Assembly (NCBI GenBank): GCA_021776655.1
Contig: JAJFFK010000042.1
Coordinates: 41,462 to 105,461 of the forward strand
Reading direction: 5' to 3'
Origin: Henriciella sp.
GTDB lineage: Bacteria; Pseudomonadota; Alphaproteobacteria; Caulobacterales; Hyphomonadaceae
DNA length: 64,000 nucleotides
This document shows, one piece after another, positions 1-9,470 of this stretch. Under the pieces are notes generated by a model. That model did no database searches. It had not been told where the DNA came from and was given only the letters and a program-made list of their open reading frames with translations. A program made the translations under genes and the position numbers. Position 1 is the stretch's first letter. Each line of letters opens with the position of its first letter.

Positions 1-1055
1 TCCCAGCCGAGATTATCACCGAGATGAAACAGCTCGGCCTGTTTGGGCTGGCTGTGCCGGAAGATTTTGGCGGACTAGGCCTGGATATGGAGACCGAATG
101 TCTGGTCGGGTTTGAACTTGGCTGGACATCGCCAGCGTTTCGCAGCGCGGCGGGGACAAATATTGGGATCGGTAGCCAAGCTCTGGTCCTGTTCGGAACC
201 GACGCGCAAAAGACCGAATGGCTGCCAAAGATTGCCACTGGCGAGGTTGTAACAAGCTTTGCGCTGACCGAACCGGAAGCCGGGTCGGATGCAGGTAGCG
301 TGAAGACCAAAGCGGCACCGGATGGTGACGGCTATATCCTGAACGGGACAAAGCGGTTCATCACCAATGCGAATATTGCTGACCTGTTCACCGTGATGGC
401 GCGCACCGATCCGGACACACCGGGCGGCAAAGGTCTTTCCGCATTCATTGTGCGGCGCGATACACCGGGCGTTTCGGTTGGTCCGCCAGAGAAAAAAATG
501 GGCCAGCAGGGCGCGCAAATTTGTGACGTGATGTTCGACAATGTTCGAATCGGCGGTGACATGCGGATTGGCGGCGAGGGCGAGGGCTTTAAAGTCGCGA
601 TGAGCGTTCTCGACAAGGGCCGCCTGCATATCTCATCGGTCTGTGCGGGCATGGCGGAGCGCCTGGTCTCTGAAATGGTCAATTACGCGATGGAGCGCGA
701 GCAATTCGGCAAACCGATTATGCAACACCAACTGATTCAGGCTCTGATCGCCGATAGCCAGGCTGAGGCCTACGCGTCGCGCTGCATGATCCTCGACGCG
801 GCAAGGAAACGCGACGCTGGAGAGAAAGTTACAATGCTGGCCTCTTGCTGCAAGATGTTTGCGTCGGAAGCGGTTGGCCGGATTGCTGATCGCGCCGTAC
901 AAGTCTTTGGCGGTGCCGGATACGTCTCTGACTATGGCATTGAGCGGTTCTACCGCGATGCCCGAATATTTCGCCTGTACGAAGGCACAACCCAGATTCA
1001 ACAAATCGTCATTGCGCGTGAATTATCCCGCGCGGCGAAACGAGGAGAGATTTAG
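1..1055 (+). CDS. Acyl-CoA dehydrogenase, 5'-truncated by the window edge
   Basis: FAD flavoenzyme that introduces the alpha-beta double bond into acyl-CoA thioesters in beta-oxidation or a related catabolic pathway. The reading frame is open from base 3, before the first internal ATG at 24, so the N-terminus lies outside the window. Visible hallmarks are the N-terminal core (GLAVPEDFGGLGLD), the acyl-CoA/FAD signature TEPEAGSDAGS, the middle beta domain, and the C-terminal helical domain with FGGAGY and the catalytic-base motif RLYEGTTQIQ (Glu codon at 981-983). The stop overlaps the GTG of the next gene by one base, so the two are probably co-transcribed. The exact acyl substrate cannot be told. 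The family call is secure. Confidence 0.93.
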   Translation, partial: PAEIITEMKQLGLFGLAVPEDFGGLGLDMETECLVGFELGWTSPAFRSAAGTNIGIGSQALVLFGTDAQKTEWLPKIATGEVVTSFALTEPEAGSDAGSVKTKAAPDGDGYILNGTKRFITNANIADLFTVMARTDPDTPGGKGLSAFIVRRDTPGVSVGPPEKKMGQQGAQICDVMFDNVRIGGDMRIGGEGEGFKVAMSVLDKGRLHISSVCAGMAERLVSEMVNYAMEREQFGKPIMQHQLIQALIADSQAEAYASRCMILDAARKRDAGEKVTMLASCCKMFASEAVGRIADRAVQVFGGAGYVSDYGIERFYRDARIFRLYEGTTQIQQIVIARELSRAAKRGEI

Positions 1056-2278
1056 TGTTCGATAGTGAGATGATGAGCCCGGAAGAGGTTGGCTTGAACA
1101 CCGAGCGCCTTGCCGCGATCCCGAAATATTTCAAACAGGGTTATCTCGATAGTGGGAAACTACCCTGCATGGCGACGATGGTGTCCCGCAATGGCCAGAT
1201 CGTGCATGAGGATTATACAGGTACAACTGAGCTTGGCGGCGCAGAGCCGATTAGCGCCGATACCATTTTCCGCATCTATTCGATGACCAAGCCGATTACC
1301 TCTGTTGCCGCGATGATGCTGCACGAGGAGGGCGTGATCCGCCTCGATCAGGCGGTCTCCAAATATATCCCCGAATTTGCCGATACCGAGGTTTGGGCTG
1401 GCGAAGGCAAAACTCGCAAACCTGACCGCGAGATGACGATACGTGACCTGTTCACGCATACGAGTGGCATAACTTACGGCTTCTTGTTGCAGAACGGCGT
1501 TGATGCCCTCTATCGCCGAGAGAAGATCGGGCGGCCCAGCGAAACACTTGAGACGATGTGCAAGCGCTTGGCAAAACTTCCGCTGCTTTTCTCGCCAGGA
1601 ACACAATGGAATTATGGCCACTCAATCGACGTCCTTGGCCGGATAGTTGAGGTTGCCAGCGGGCAGAGCCTGGACGTGTTCTTTCGCGAGCGCATATTTG
1701 AACCGCTGGCAATGGTCGATACCGATTTCTTCGTGCCTGAAGACAAGATTGACCGTCTGATGGCGTGCTATCAGAAAGACCCGATAACTCGCGAGATTAC
1801 ACAGAGCGATGGGGCAGGTGCCACCTCAAAACTGTATAGTGCGCAACCGGCCATGCTGAACGCGGGGGGCGGACTGGTCAGTACGATGCGCGATTATCAC
1901 CGCTTCTGCCTGATGCTGCTGCATGGCGGCACACTGGACGGGCAACGCATCCTCAGTCCGAAGACAATTGAGCTTATGCGCATGAACCACCTGCCGGACG
2001 GGAAAACGATCAAGGAGATGGGCGACAAGACGTTCTCTGAAGCTCGCATGGAGGGTAACGGCTTTGGCTTGGGCGGCAGCGTGATCACCAATGTCGCCGA
2101 TACAATGACCCCCGGTTCCGTCGGCACCTTTAGCTGGGGTGGTTTGGCGAGCACTTTCTTTTGGATCGATTACGAAGAAGAGCTGATCGCTATTCAAGCC
2201 ACACAGATGATGCCAAGTGGGGCTTACCCTATGCGCCCGCAGTTCCAGCAAATGGTCTACGCAGCAATCGATTGGTAA
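1055..2278 (+). CDS. Serine hydrolase, beta-lactamase/class C esterase family
   Basis: 407-residue cytoplasmic-looking protein with no signal peptide. It has the class C beta-lactamase/EstB esterase fold signature: nucleophile motif SMTK at residues 76-79 (SxxK) and the second motif YGHS at 187-190 (YxN replaced by YGH, common in esterase-type members). FSWGG near 365 is in the place of the KTG box. The GTG start at 1055 overlaps the upstream stop and is backed by a GAGGAG site at 1041-1046; an in-frame ATG at 1070 is the alternative. Position directly after an acyl-CoA dehydrogenase suggests an esterase or CoA-pathway role rather than antibiotic resistance, but that is inference. Confidence 0.85.
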   Translation: MFDSEMMSPEEVGLNTERLAAIPKYFKQGYLDSGKLPCMATMVSRNGQIVHEDYTGTTELGGAEPISADTIFRIYSMTKPITSVAAMMLHEEGVIRLDQAVSKYIPEFADTEVWAGEGKTRKPDREMTIRDLFTHTSGITYGFLLQNGVDALYRREKIGRPSETLETMCKRLAKLPLLFSPGTQWNYGHSIDVLGRIVEVASGQSLDVFFRERIFEPLAMVDTDFFVPEDKIDRLMACYQKDPITREITQSDGAGATSKLYSAQPAMLNAGGGLVSTMRDYHRFCLMLLHGGTLDGQRILSPKTIELMRMNHLPDGKTIKEMGDKTFSEARMEGNGFGLGGSVITNVADTMTPGSVGTFSWGGLASTFFWIDYEEELIAIQATQMMPSGAYPMRPQFQQMVYAAIDW

Positions 2279-2391
2279 CGCCGCGAAGATTATCATATCT
2301 GAGTTATGTCCCCTTGTTATAATTCCAAATAGGCCCATGTCGCCAAGGAGAGGGTTGCTGCGCGTCATGAACCGCACAGCAAGGATGAAGC

Positions 2392-2778
2392 ATGCAGGAG
2401 GTCATATTGAAGCCAGCCAACCCGTTTCACGAATTTGTCGAGGACCTGTTTGCTGAGATCGGAAAGATCCGGATCAGAAAGATGTTTGGCGGCGCAGGTG
2501 TCTATTCAGGCGAGGACATGTTCGCCCTGCTGGATGACAATGTCATCTATTTGAAAGTCGACGACGCCTTGCGCGATCAGTTGCAATCAGAAGGCTCAAC
2601 CTCGTTCGAATGGACCAACCCAACCACCGGGCAGACTTTGACGATGAGTTACGTATCCTTGCCAGAAAATGCACTCGATAATCCCGCAAATGCTGTAGCT
2701 TGGGCGCGTAAAGCGCTGGCTGTCACCATCCAGACGCGGCGCGCAAAAGTTAAATCACCGCGTCGACATCCATTCTAA
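2392..2778 (+). CDS. TfoX N-terminal domain protein
   Basis: About 128 residues. The pattern IRIRKMFGGAGVYSGEDMFALL followed by VIYLKVDD is typical of the TfoX/Sxy N-terminal domain. In gamma-proteobacteria this domain occurs in competence regulators; stand-alone copies in alphaproteobacteria have no proven role. Two starts compete: ATG 2392 (AAGGA upstream) and TTG 2407, which has a perfect AGGAGG at 2396-2401 five bases ahead and would remove five residues. The basic C-terminus overlaps the convergent enoyl-CoA hydratase gene by 4 bp. The family call is good; function is unknown. Confidence 0.8.
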   Translation: MQEVILKPANPFHEFVEDLFAEIGKIRIRKMFGGAGVYSGEDMFALLDDNVIYLKVDDALRDQLQSEGSTSFEWTNPTTGQTLTMSYVSLPENALDNPANAVAWARKALAVTIQTRRAKVKSPRRHPF

Positions 2779-3566
2779 TCGGGTCGGTTTCTGAAATCGG
2801 CAGGGCGTTTTTGAAGAAACGCCTTCACGCCTTCTGCGAAATCTGGTGAGCGACCAGCCATACGCTGGGCAAATCGTTCAGCCTGTAATTGGCCATCAAA
2901 ATCATTGTCTTCCGCCGACCAGATCAAGTCTCTGATCAGGGCGAGGGCCTGGGTTGGACCGTCGGCCAGGCGTCGCGCATAATCTTTTGCTTGCGTCATC
3001 AATGCCGCATCGGCGACGACCTGGTTGATCAGGCCCCATTCCAGAGCTTTGTCGGCAGGTAGCTTCTCACCAAGCAGCGTCATTTCCATCGCGCGGGCGC
3101 GGCCCAGGGCCCGCGTCAACAGGTAAGTTGAACCGCCATCCGGGACTAAGCCAATCCGGCGGAATGCTTGCAGGAAGTAGCCGCTTTGGCCCGCGATAAT
3201 GAAATCCCCCATCAGGGCGATTGAGCACCCCACGCCCGCTGCAGCGCCATTTACGGCCGTGATGATCGGATGCGGGTGCGTGCGCATCGCCTTGATCAGT
3301 GGGTTATAGTGCGAATCCAGCGCCTTACCGGCATCAGGCTTGCCTTGCGGCGTTTGACCCGGCTCCGCGCTCAAATTGGCACCCGAACAGAAGCCACGGC
3401 CATTGCCGGTGAGTATAGTGCAGCGCGCCTCGTCGCCGGCCATCTCAAAAGCAAGCAGCAATTCGGAAACCGTGTCTATTCCTGCAGCGTTCATTGTCGC
3501 TGGATCGTCAAATGCGATGATCGCGACATCATCATCAACCGCGTATTTGATCTTGGTAAAATCCAT
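2775..3566 (-). CDS. Enoyl-CoA hydratase/isomerase (PaaG-like)
   Basis: 263-residue crotonase-superfamily protein acting on acyl-CoA thioesters. Oxyanion-hole segments are GRGFCSGANL and NGAAAGVGCSIALMGD. The second catalytic region reads IGLVPDGGSTYLLTRALG; Asp where classical hydratases have Glu resembles PaaG/delta-isomerase-type members, so isomerisation is as likely as hydration. The ATG at 3566 has an AAGGAG site immediately upstream on the minus strand. It is convergent with the TfoX-N gene (4 bp overlap) and divergent from the aldehyde dehydrogenase at 3698. Together with the acyl-CoA dehydrogenase at the window start it suggests a fatty or aromatic acid degradation neighbourhood. Confidence 0.88.
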   Translation of the reverse strand: MDFTKIKYAVDDDVAIIAFDDPATMNAAGIDTVSELLLAFEMAGDEARCTILTGNGRGFCSGANLSAEPGQTPQGKPDAGKALDSHYNPLIKAMRTHPHPIITAVNGAAAGVGCSIALMGDFIIAGQSGYFLQAFRRIGLVPDGGSTYLLTRALGRARAMEMTLLGEKLPADKALEWGLINQVVADAALMTQAKDYARRLADGPTQALALIRDLIWSAEDNDFDGQLQAERFAQRMAGRSPDFAEGVKAFLQKRPADFRNRPD

Positions 3567-3697
3567 AGCTAGCTCCTTTTAGGGCAGTTTATATGTCCAA
3601 ATCGGCAAGGAAACCATGACCCAAGGGTAAGCGAGATTGTTTGTATCTTGCGCCAGTTTCGCTAGTCTGACCTCAGATATTTGTCCTGGAGGATACT

Positions 3698-5134
3698 ATG
3701 GCACTCGACAGCATCGACTCACATGGCTTGCAAGGCATTCTGTCCAAGCAAAAAGCTGCGCATATTCGCGATGGTATTCCGTCCGCCGAGAAGCGGATCG
3801 AATGGTTGGATAAGGCGATTGATCTTCTCGTGACGCATGCCGATGCCTTGAATGATGCGGTGTCTTCTGACTTCGGCCATCGCTCCAAGGATCTGACGGC
3901 TTTCACGGACATTGCCGCCGCAATAGGGCCACTGAAACACTCCAAGAAACATCTTCGCACCTGGATGCGGCCCGAGAAGCGCAAGCCGGAATTTCCGCTC
4001 AATCTGTTGGGGTCCAAGGCCCATGTTCAGTATCAGCCGAAAGGTGTGGTTGGCATTCTGAGCCCGTGGAATTTCCCTATTCAGCTGACCTTCGCACCCC
4101 TGGCAAATGTCTTTGCAGCCGGTAACCGCGCCATGATCAAACCCTCGGAATTTACCGAGGCGACATCAGCGCTGATGAAAGAGCTGTTTGCGAAATACTA
4201 TACTGAAGAAGAGGCCGCGGTTGTGACCGGCGGGCCAGATATAGGTGCGGCTTTCTCTTCACTTGCATTTGATCACATGATTTTCACCGGCGCGACGTCG
4301 ATTGGTCGCCATGTCATGCGCGCCGCCGCCGATAATCTCGTACCTGTCACGCTCGAATTGGGCGGCAAATCGCCGGTCATTCTTGGCGAGTCTGCGAACC
4401 TTGAAAAAGCGGCAACCCGGATCATGGCGGGTAAGACAATGAATGCCGGGCAAATCTGCCTGGCGCCAGATTATGCTTTCGTCCCGAAATCCAAAGCTCA
4501 GGATTTCGTCGGCGCGGCCCAATCGGCGGTTGCGAAAATGTACCCGAGCGGACTGAAGGACAATGATGACTACACGTCCATCGTCAACCAGCGCCATTAT
4601 GAGCGCCTGAACAGCTATCTCGATGATGCCCGCGAGAAGGGGGCAGAAATCATCGAAATCAACCCCAATGACGACAATTTCAGCCAACAACCGCACCACA
4701 AGATGGCACCCCACATCATCCTCGACCCAACCGACGACATGAAGGTGATGCAGGACGAGATATTCGGCCCGATCCTGCCGGTGAAATCATACACTGATAC
4801 CAAGGACGCTGTTGCCTATGTCAACGCCAATCCACGCCCGCTCGGCCTGTACTATTTTGGCGAGGATGCGTCAGAACGCGATTATGTGATCAACAATACC
4901 ACCTCTGGCGGCGCGACCATCAATGATGTGATCTTCCACGTCGCGCAGGAAGACCTGCCCTTTGGCGGGGTCGGCCCGTCAGGTATGGGCTCATATCATG
5001 GCAGGGATGGGTTCTACGAGTTCAGTCACCGTAAAGCGGTCTACAAGCAAACGGGCAGCGAAATGCTCGCCATGCTGCGCCCACCCTATGGCGATGCCTT
5101 CCGCAAACAAATTGCCGGTCGGCTGAAAAAGTAA
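3698..5134 (+). CDS. Coniferyl-aldehyde-dehydrogenase-type ALDH
   Basis: 478-residue NAD(P)-dependent aldehyde dehydrogenase that oxidises aldehydes to acids. The nucleotide-binding region includes SPWNFP (122-127) and the catalytic pair is Glu220 (LELGGKSP) and Cys254 (NAGQICLAPDY). The short length, lack of the N-terminal extension of class 1/2 ALDHs, and the end (FSHRKAVYKQ followed by a hydrophobic tail) match class 3-like/coniferyl aldehyde dehydrogenases (CalB group). GGAGG about six bases ahead of ATG 3698 supports the start. The real substrate may be a fatty or an aromatic aldehyde. Confidence 0.88.
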   Translation: MALDSIDSHGLQGILSKQKAAHIRDGIPSAEKRIEWLDKAIDLLVTHADALNDAVSSDFGHRSKDLTAFTDIAAAIGPLKHSKKHLRTWMRPEKRKPEFPLNLLGSKAHVQYQPKGVVGILSPWNFPIQLTFAPLANVFAAGNRAMIKPSEFTEATSALMKELFAKYYTEEEAAVVTGGPDIGAAFSSLAFDHMIFTGATSIGRHVMRAAADNLVPVTLELGGKSPVILGESANLEKAATRIMAGKTMNAGQICLAPDYAFVPKSKAQDFVGAAQSAVAKMYPSGLKDNDDYTSIVNQRHYERLNSYLDDAREKGAEIIEINPNDDNFSQQPHHKMAPHIILDPTDDMKVMQDEIFGPILPVKSYTDTKDAVAYVNANPRPLGLYYFGEDASERDYVINNTTSGGATINDVIFHVAQEDLPFGGVGPSGMGSYHGRDGFYEFSHRKAVYKQTGSEMLAMLRPPYGDAFRKQIAGRLKK

Positions 5135-5146
5135 GCTTGCTGCAGG

Positions 5147-5171
5147 CCGACTGTGATCAATTCACAGTCGG
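5147..5171. terminator. Stem-loop between convergent genes
   Basis: Perfect 9-bp inverted repeat CCGACTGTG (5147-5155) / CACAGTCGG (5163-5171) with a 7-nt loop, placed just past the ALDH stop and running into the last codons of the convergent S9 peptidase gene. There is no T-run on either side, so it is not a classical intrinsic terminator. It could still mark 3' ends or block read-through for both genes. Confidence 0.4.
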
Positions 5172-7121
5172 TTCGACATCCACCGGCAAATGCTCGGCGA
5201 TAAACGCGTCCATTTCTTGCAGCAATTGCAGGCGTGTTGTCGCGACTGAGAGCCAATGATCCTCGCCTCGCAGCTTAACGAATGTCACGTCCTTGCCTGC
5301 GCTATTCAGGGCGCGCTGCATTCGGCGGCTCTGGTCGATTGAGACGACAGTGTCATCGTCACCATGCAGTAATAGAATAGGCGCTTGAACATTTTCCGCG
5401 AAGTTCGCAGGCGAAATCGCGCGCAATTTTGCGCGCCGCGCGTCGCCATCCGCCATCAGGTTCTCCCAATAATCAATAACCCAATGATGGCGGCCGCTTT
5501 CACGTTTGGTGGTGCGCAGCATTAAATTCAAATCAGACACCGGCGCGATGGCAATGACGCATTTGTAAAGCTCAGGTGTAAATGTGGCCCCGGCGAGGGC
5601 CGCGTACCCGCCATAACTCGCGCCAACGATACAGACGCGGTCGGGATCAATCATGCCTGCGCCAGCAAGCGCTTCAATTCCATCGGTGATATCGTCCTGC
5701 ATCTTGCCGCCCCATTCGCCGCGACCAGCATCTTTAAAGGTTTCGCCGAAACCGGTAGAACCGCGAAAGTTGGGCTGGAAAACGGCATAGCCTCGATTGG
5801 CAAAATACTGCGCCATCCAGTCAAAGTCGAAACTGTCATGTGCCGACGGGCCACCATGCGGCAAAGCAATCAACGGCAGGTTCGCTGCATCCTCCGCTTC
5901 GGTCCCGGGCGGAAGCGTTACAATCGCCGGAATGGTCAAGCCATCACGGGCCGGATACTCGATGCTCATCATCACACCCATTGCCGCAACCGGAATGTCT
6001 GGGCGCGTATTGGTAATCATGAGAAGGCCATCTGTTTCGGCATTATGGACCAGCCAAACATCACCAACGGCCGGTTCGAAGACATGATACAGGAGACGGC
6101 TTCGGTCATCCGACCATGAATCCAGATAAACAGTCGCATTCGGAAGTTGTTTGGTGACAGAATCGACACTTCGTTGAAGATCCACGTCGAGGAACTGGTA
6201 TTCCGGTGAAATTCCGGAATATCGCACGCCAAGCAAAACGCGGTCGCTGGTAAAATAAAACCGACCGATCTCGCGATCTCGACCAGCGATGATCGGGCCA
6301 GATATCTCGCCATCAAAAGACATCTTCATGATCCGGTCATAGCCCGCTTCATCATTGGCTATCTGCAGAAAAACCAGACCGGTTTTGTCCGGTGTAAGAC
6401 CGAATATTGTCAATGGGATGAGCGGGCTTTCTTTTTCATAAATGGTTGTCCAGCTGCCATCATAATACTGGATTTTGTACTTGTTCGTTCTGTTGTTGTA
6501 GCGTTCTCGGACAATTGCATTGCCCTCGCCATCAGCGAACCAATCAATCGTATCGGTGGTACCTCTCTTCAGAATTCGGCCTTTCCCATTGTCGAGATTT
6601 ACACGCATCAAGTGCTTGGCCGGGTCTTCATACGGACTACCAATATAGGCCGGCATCAGCACCTCGTTTTGGCGTTTTCCACGCCCAATAATCCGCCCGA
6701 GGCCGGATTGAGCAGGAAATATATCTTTTGTCCCCTTCAATAGAAGCTGAATTTTATCATTGGCAAGATTAAACGAGAATGCAGCGTTATACTCGTACTC
6801 ACCACGAAAACCTCTGGTCCTTGTGGTTTCTGACACATCCAGGATGACGTGGTCATTGTCGTAAAAACTGACTGATCTTGCCTTTATGTCACCCAGGCCA
6901 ACTTGTTTAGAAATACCGGCCCCGATCTCAAAGACGATCATCCGGGGGCTGCCATTGACGTTGGCAATCGCTGCCACCTTGGTTCCATCCGGTGATATCT
7001 CTGCCGAGGAAACCAGCGGCAGATTGCCATATTCCTCTAGCGGTGGCTGTGGGTATTGCGCAAATGCTGGAAAGCATAAGGCGAGCATCAACACTAACAG
7101 ACTAAATCCGCGTCCAGTCAT
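5157..7121 (-). CDS. S9 family prolyl oligopeptidase-type peptidase, exported
   Basis: About 654 residues from ATG 7121, chosen because GGGGA lies six bases upstream; an in-frame GTG at 7145 would add eight residues ahead of the signal. The N-terminus (RGFSLLVLMLALCFPAFAQ) is a Sec signal peptide ending AFA-Q, so the enzyme is periplasmic. A beta-propeller-like region follows, then a C-terminal alpha/beta hydrolase with oxyanion region LPHGGPSAHD, nucleophile elbow GASYGGYAAL, acid in HGDDDTVV and base in GEDHWLS. Substrates are probably short peptides. It stands alone between genes of unrelated function. Confidence 0.9.
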   Translation of the reverse strand: MTGRGFSLLVLMLALCFPAFAQYPQPPLEEYGNLPLVSSAEISPDGTKVAAIANVNGSPRMIVFEIGAGISKQVGLGDIKARSVSFYDNDHVILDVSETTRTRGFRGEYEYNAAFSFNLANDKIQLLLKGTKDIFPAQSGLGRIIGRGKRQNEVLMPAYIGSPYEDPAKHLMRVNLDNGKGRILKRGTTDTIDWFADGEGNAIVRERYNNRTNKYKIQYYDGSWTTIYEKESPLIPLTIFGLTPDKTGLVFLQIANDEAGYDRIMKMSFDGEISGPIIAGRDREIGRFYFTSDRVLLGVRYSGISPEYQFLDVDLQRSVDSVTKQLPNATVYLDSWSDDRSRLLYHVFEPAVGDVWLVHNAETDGLLMITNTRPDIPVAAMGVMMSIEYPARDGLTIPAIVTLPPGTEAEDAANLPLIALPHGGPSAHDSFDFDWMAQYFANRGYAVFQPNFRGSTGFGETFKDAGRGEWGGKMQDDITDGIEALAGAGMIDPDRVCIVGASYGGYAALAGATFTPELYKCVIAIAPVSDLNLMLRTTKRESGRHHWVIDYWENLMADGDARRAKLRAISPANFAENVQAPILLLHGDDDTVVSIDQSRRMQRALNSAGKDVTFVKLRGEDHWLSVATTRLQLLQEMDAFIAEHLPVDVEPTVN

Positions 7122-7194
7122 CCTTATCCCCAATCCCTCAAACACAGTAAAAGACTAGCGTAGATGAGAGTGCGGACAAGTCGTAAAGGGCAGC

Positions 7195-8649
7195 CTATTT
7201 TAGGAAGCTGGGAACATCCTGTCCGAACCCGCGAATCTCTTCCGGCGCTGGATCGAGGATTGGATCATCATCCTTACGTTTATAGTCTTTGCGTGGACGT
7301 TCAGACCGAGGCTCACGTTCTTTCTTGGGGGCGGGCGTGCTCTGTGGGGAGGGTGCCGGTGCAGTGTCGCTGGTATCGGTTTCCGGTTTCGGCGCTGGAG
7401 GCTTATCGGGTCGCCCCCGTTCGCGGCGGCCGCCACGCTCACGCCCGCGTCCACGGTCCCCGCGACCGCCGCGTCGGCCTTCATCGGCGGGCAAGTTGCC
7501 GAGCTCATCGCTCAAACCATCCGGCATGAAGTCTGCGACATCCGTTTTGATCAGCATCAACACCCCGCGCCAGGCTTTTTCGTCGAGCGGCGCGATCAGT
7601 GTGTAACTCTCGCCCGTGCGCCCGGCGCGGCCGGTCCGGCCAATCCGGTGGATGTAATCTTCATCCTTTGGCGGGGGGCCAAAATTAAAAACATGACTGA
7701 CATCAGGAATGTCCAGACCGCGTGCCGCAACATCGGAGGCGACGAGGATTTTCAACTGCCCATCGCGGAAACTGTTCAGTGTCTTTGTCCGTTCAGATTG
7801 CGGCAAGTCACCGTGGATTGGGGCCGCATCAAAGCCATGCTTGACGAGTGATTTTGCCACAACGTCCACTTCGCGCTTGCGATTGCAGAAGACAATCCCG
7901 CTCTCCAGATCAACCGCCTCAATGACCCGGCGCAGCGCCGTGCGACGTGCTTTTTCATCGCCGCGAGGGATTTTGACGACGTGCTGGGCAATGGTCTCAG
8001 CCGTTTTGGATTCGCGGGCAACTTCGATGCGCACAGGGTTGTTTTGGAATGTTCTCGCGAGCCGCTCGATTTCTTTGGCCATTGTCGCAGAGAAAAGCAG
8101 GGTCTGGCGGCGTTTTGGCAGAAGCTTGCAGATTTTCTCAATGTCAGGGATGAAACCCATGTCGAGCATCCGGTCCGCCTCGTCGATGACGAAAACTTCG
8201 AGGCCCGTCAGCAGAATTTTGCCGCGCTCGAATTGGTCAATCAAACGACCCGGCGTCGCGATCAAAACATCAACACCGCGCATCAGTTTTTGTTCTTGTT
8301 CCTTGAAACTCACGCCGCCGATGAGCAGCGCCATGGTAAATTTCAAATCCGAACCGTATTTGACGAAATTTTCCGACACTTGCGCCGCAAGCTCACGGGT
8401 CGGGCAGAGGATCAAACTACGTGGCATCCGGGCACGCGCCCGGCCTTTGGTCAGGCGATGGATCATCGGCAGCACGAACGCGGCGGTCTTACCCGTTCCC
8501 GTTTGTGCGATGCCGGTAACGTCACCGCCGGACATCACGATCGGAATGGCTTGCTCCTGGATCGGAGTGGGCTTTGTATAGCCAGCTGTTTCGAGCGCTG
8601 TTAGCAGGCGCGGGTCGAGGCCGAGGTCGGCAAATGTTGTGTCAGTCAA
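7195..8649 (-). CDS. rhlE: DEAD-box ATP-dependent RNA helicase, RhlE-like
   Basis: 484 residues. Two RecA domains carry the Q motif (PTPIQEQAIP), Walker A AQTGTGKT (49-56), PTRELA, TPGR, DEAD at 156-159, SAT at 187-189 and HRIGRTGRAG. The C-terminal ~100 residues are Arg/Gly-rich then Pro/Lys-rich, the disordered RNA-binding tail of RhlE-type helicases. It unwinds RNA in ribosome assembly or mRNA turnover. Translation must begin at TTG 8649 (LGLDPRLL follows as in RhlE proteins); no ATG lies in frame nearby and the ribosome-binding site is weak. Confidence 0.9.
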   Translation of the reverse strand: MTDTTFADLGLDPRLLTALETAGYTKPTPIQEQAIPIVMSGGDVTGIAQTGTGKTAAFVLPMIHRLTKGRARARMPRSLILCPTRELAAQVSENFVKYGSDLKFTMALLIGGVSFKEQEQKLMRGVDVLIATPGRLIDQFERGKILLTGLEVFVIDEADRMLDMGFIPDIEKICKLLPKRRQTLLFSATMAKEIERLARTFQNNPVRIEVARESKTAETIAQHVVKIPRGDEKARRTALRRVIEAVDLESGIVFCNRKREVDVVAKSLVKHGFDAAPIHGDLPQSERTKTLNSFRDGQLKILVASDVAARGLDIPDVSHVFNFGPPPKDEDYIHRIGRTGRAGRTGESYTLIAPLDEKAWRGVLMLIKTDVADFMPDGLSDELGNLPADEGRRGGRGDRGRGRERGGRRERGRPDKPPAPKPETDTSDTAPAPSPQSTPAPKKEREPRSERPRKDYKRKDDDPILDPAPEEIRGFGQDVPSFLK

Positions 8650-8750
8650 GTGTATCAGGTCCGGGCGTAAGAGAGTGTCGGCGGCCCCTCATGGGCCAGC
8701 AAGGCCGACAATATCCTGCGTCGGCTGTCCATATAGCGCCGCCATAATAC

Positions 8751-8779
8751 AAAACAGCCCGCCAGACTAGGCGGGCTGT
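8751..8779 (-). terminator. Intrinsic terminator after sodB
   Basis: Perfect 10-bp stem ACAGCCCGCC (8754-8763) / GGCGGGCTGT (8770-8779) with a 6-nt loop. Read on the minus strand it is followed by TTTTGTATT, a T-rich tract. It sits about 25 bp past the sodB stop and before the helicase gene, so the two minus-strand genes are separate transcription units. Confidence 0.8.
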
Positions 8780-8803
8780 TCAGTTGGTCAGCTTGTGTGT
8801 TGT

Positions 8804-9409
8804 TTAGGCCGCGTCGGCGAGATTCTGGTTTGCAAAATCCCAGTTTACCAGACTGTCCAGAAACGCGGCCATATAGTTCGGGCGGCTGTTTTGGTAATCG
8901 AGATAGTATGCGTGTTCCCAGACATCCATGGTCAGCAGCGGTGTGACGCCAGCTTCGGTGATCGGGGTCTCGGCATTTGCTGTTTTGGCAATTGCGAGCT
9001 TACCGTCTTTCAGGACCAGCCAGGCCCAACCCGAGCCAAACTGACCGCCGCCAGCCGCTTTGAACTGCGATGCGAAATCATCGTATGAGCCAAAATCACG
9101 GTCAATCAGCTCGGCAATCTTGCCATGCGGTGTGCCGCCGCCGCCCGGTTTCATCGAATGCCAGTAGAACGTGTGGTTCCAAACCTGCGCAGCATTGTTG
9201 AACAGGCCCGCTTTGGCGCTGTCACCAGCTGCCGCCTTGATGATGGCTTCGAGCGAGGCGCCCGCCATATCGGTGCCCTCGATAAGCTTGTTGAGATTGC
9301 CGACATATGCGTTGTGGTGCTTGCCATGGTGGAAGTTTAGCGTTTCTTCCGAAATGTGAGGGGCAAGGCCGTCTCGGCCATATGGTAGTTCCGGAAGTTC
9401 AAAAGCCAT
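8804..9409 (-). CDS. sodB: Superoxide dismutase [Fe]
   Basis: 201-residue enzyme that dismutates superoxide in the cytoplasm. Metal ligands are His27 (FHHGKHH), His79 (WNHTFYW), Asp162 and His166 (MDVWEHAYYLDYQNSRP). Gln75 in NAAQVWNH, supplied by the N-terminal domain, is the residue typical of iron-type enzymes. The start at 9409 has an AAGGAGA site at 9415-9421 on the minus strand; an upstream in-frame start at 9427 would add six residues and lacks such support. It is monocistronic, with its own terminator. Confidence 0.95.
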   Translation of the reverse strand: MAFELPELPYGRDGLAPHISEETLNFHHGKHHNAYVGNLNKLIEGTDMAGASLEAIIKAAAGDSAKAGLFNNAAQVWNHTFYWHSMKPGGGGTPHGKIAELIDRDFGSYDDFASQFKAAGGGQFGSGWAWLVLKDGKLAIAKTANAETPITEAGVTPLLTMDVWEHAYYLDYQNSRPNYMAAFLDSLVNWDFANQNLADAA

Positions 9410-9470
9410 GTCAGTCTCCTTGGACAAAATGTAAATTTACGAATTGATGCTTGGGCCACATATAAGTTCT

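Noticed and set aside
1055..2278. Beta-lactamase resistance gene
   Set aside because: No signal peptide, YGH instead of YAN, and no clear KTG box; the protein is esterase-like and adjacent to acyl-CoA metabolism.
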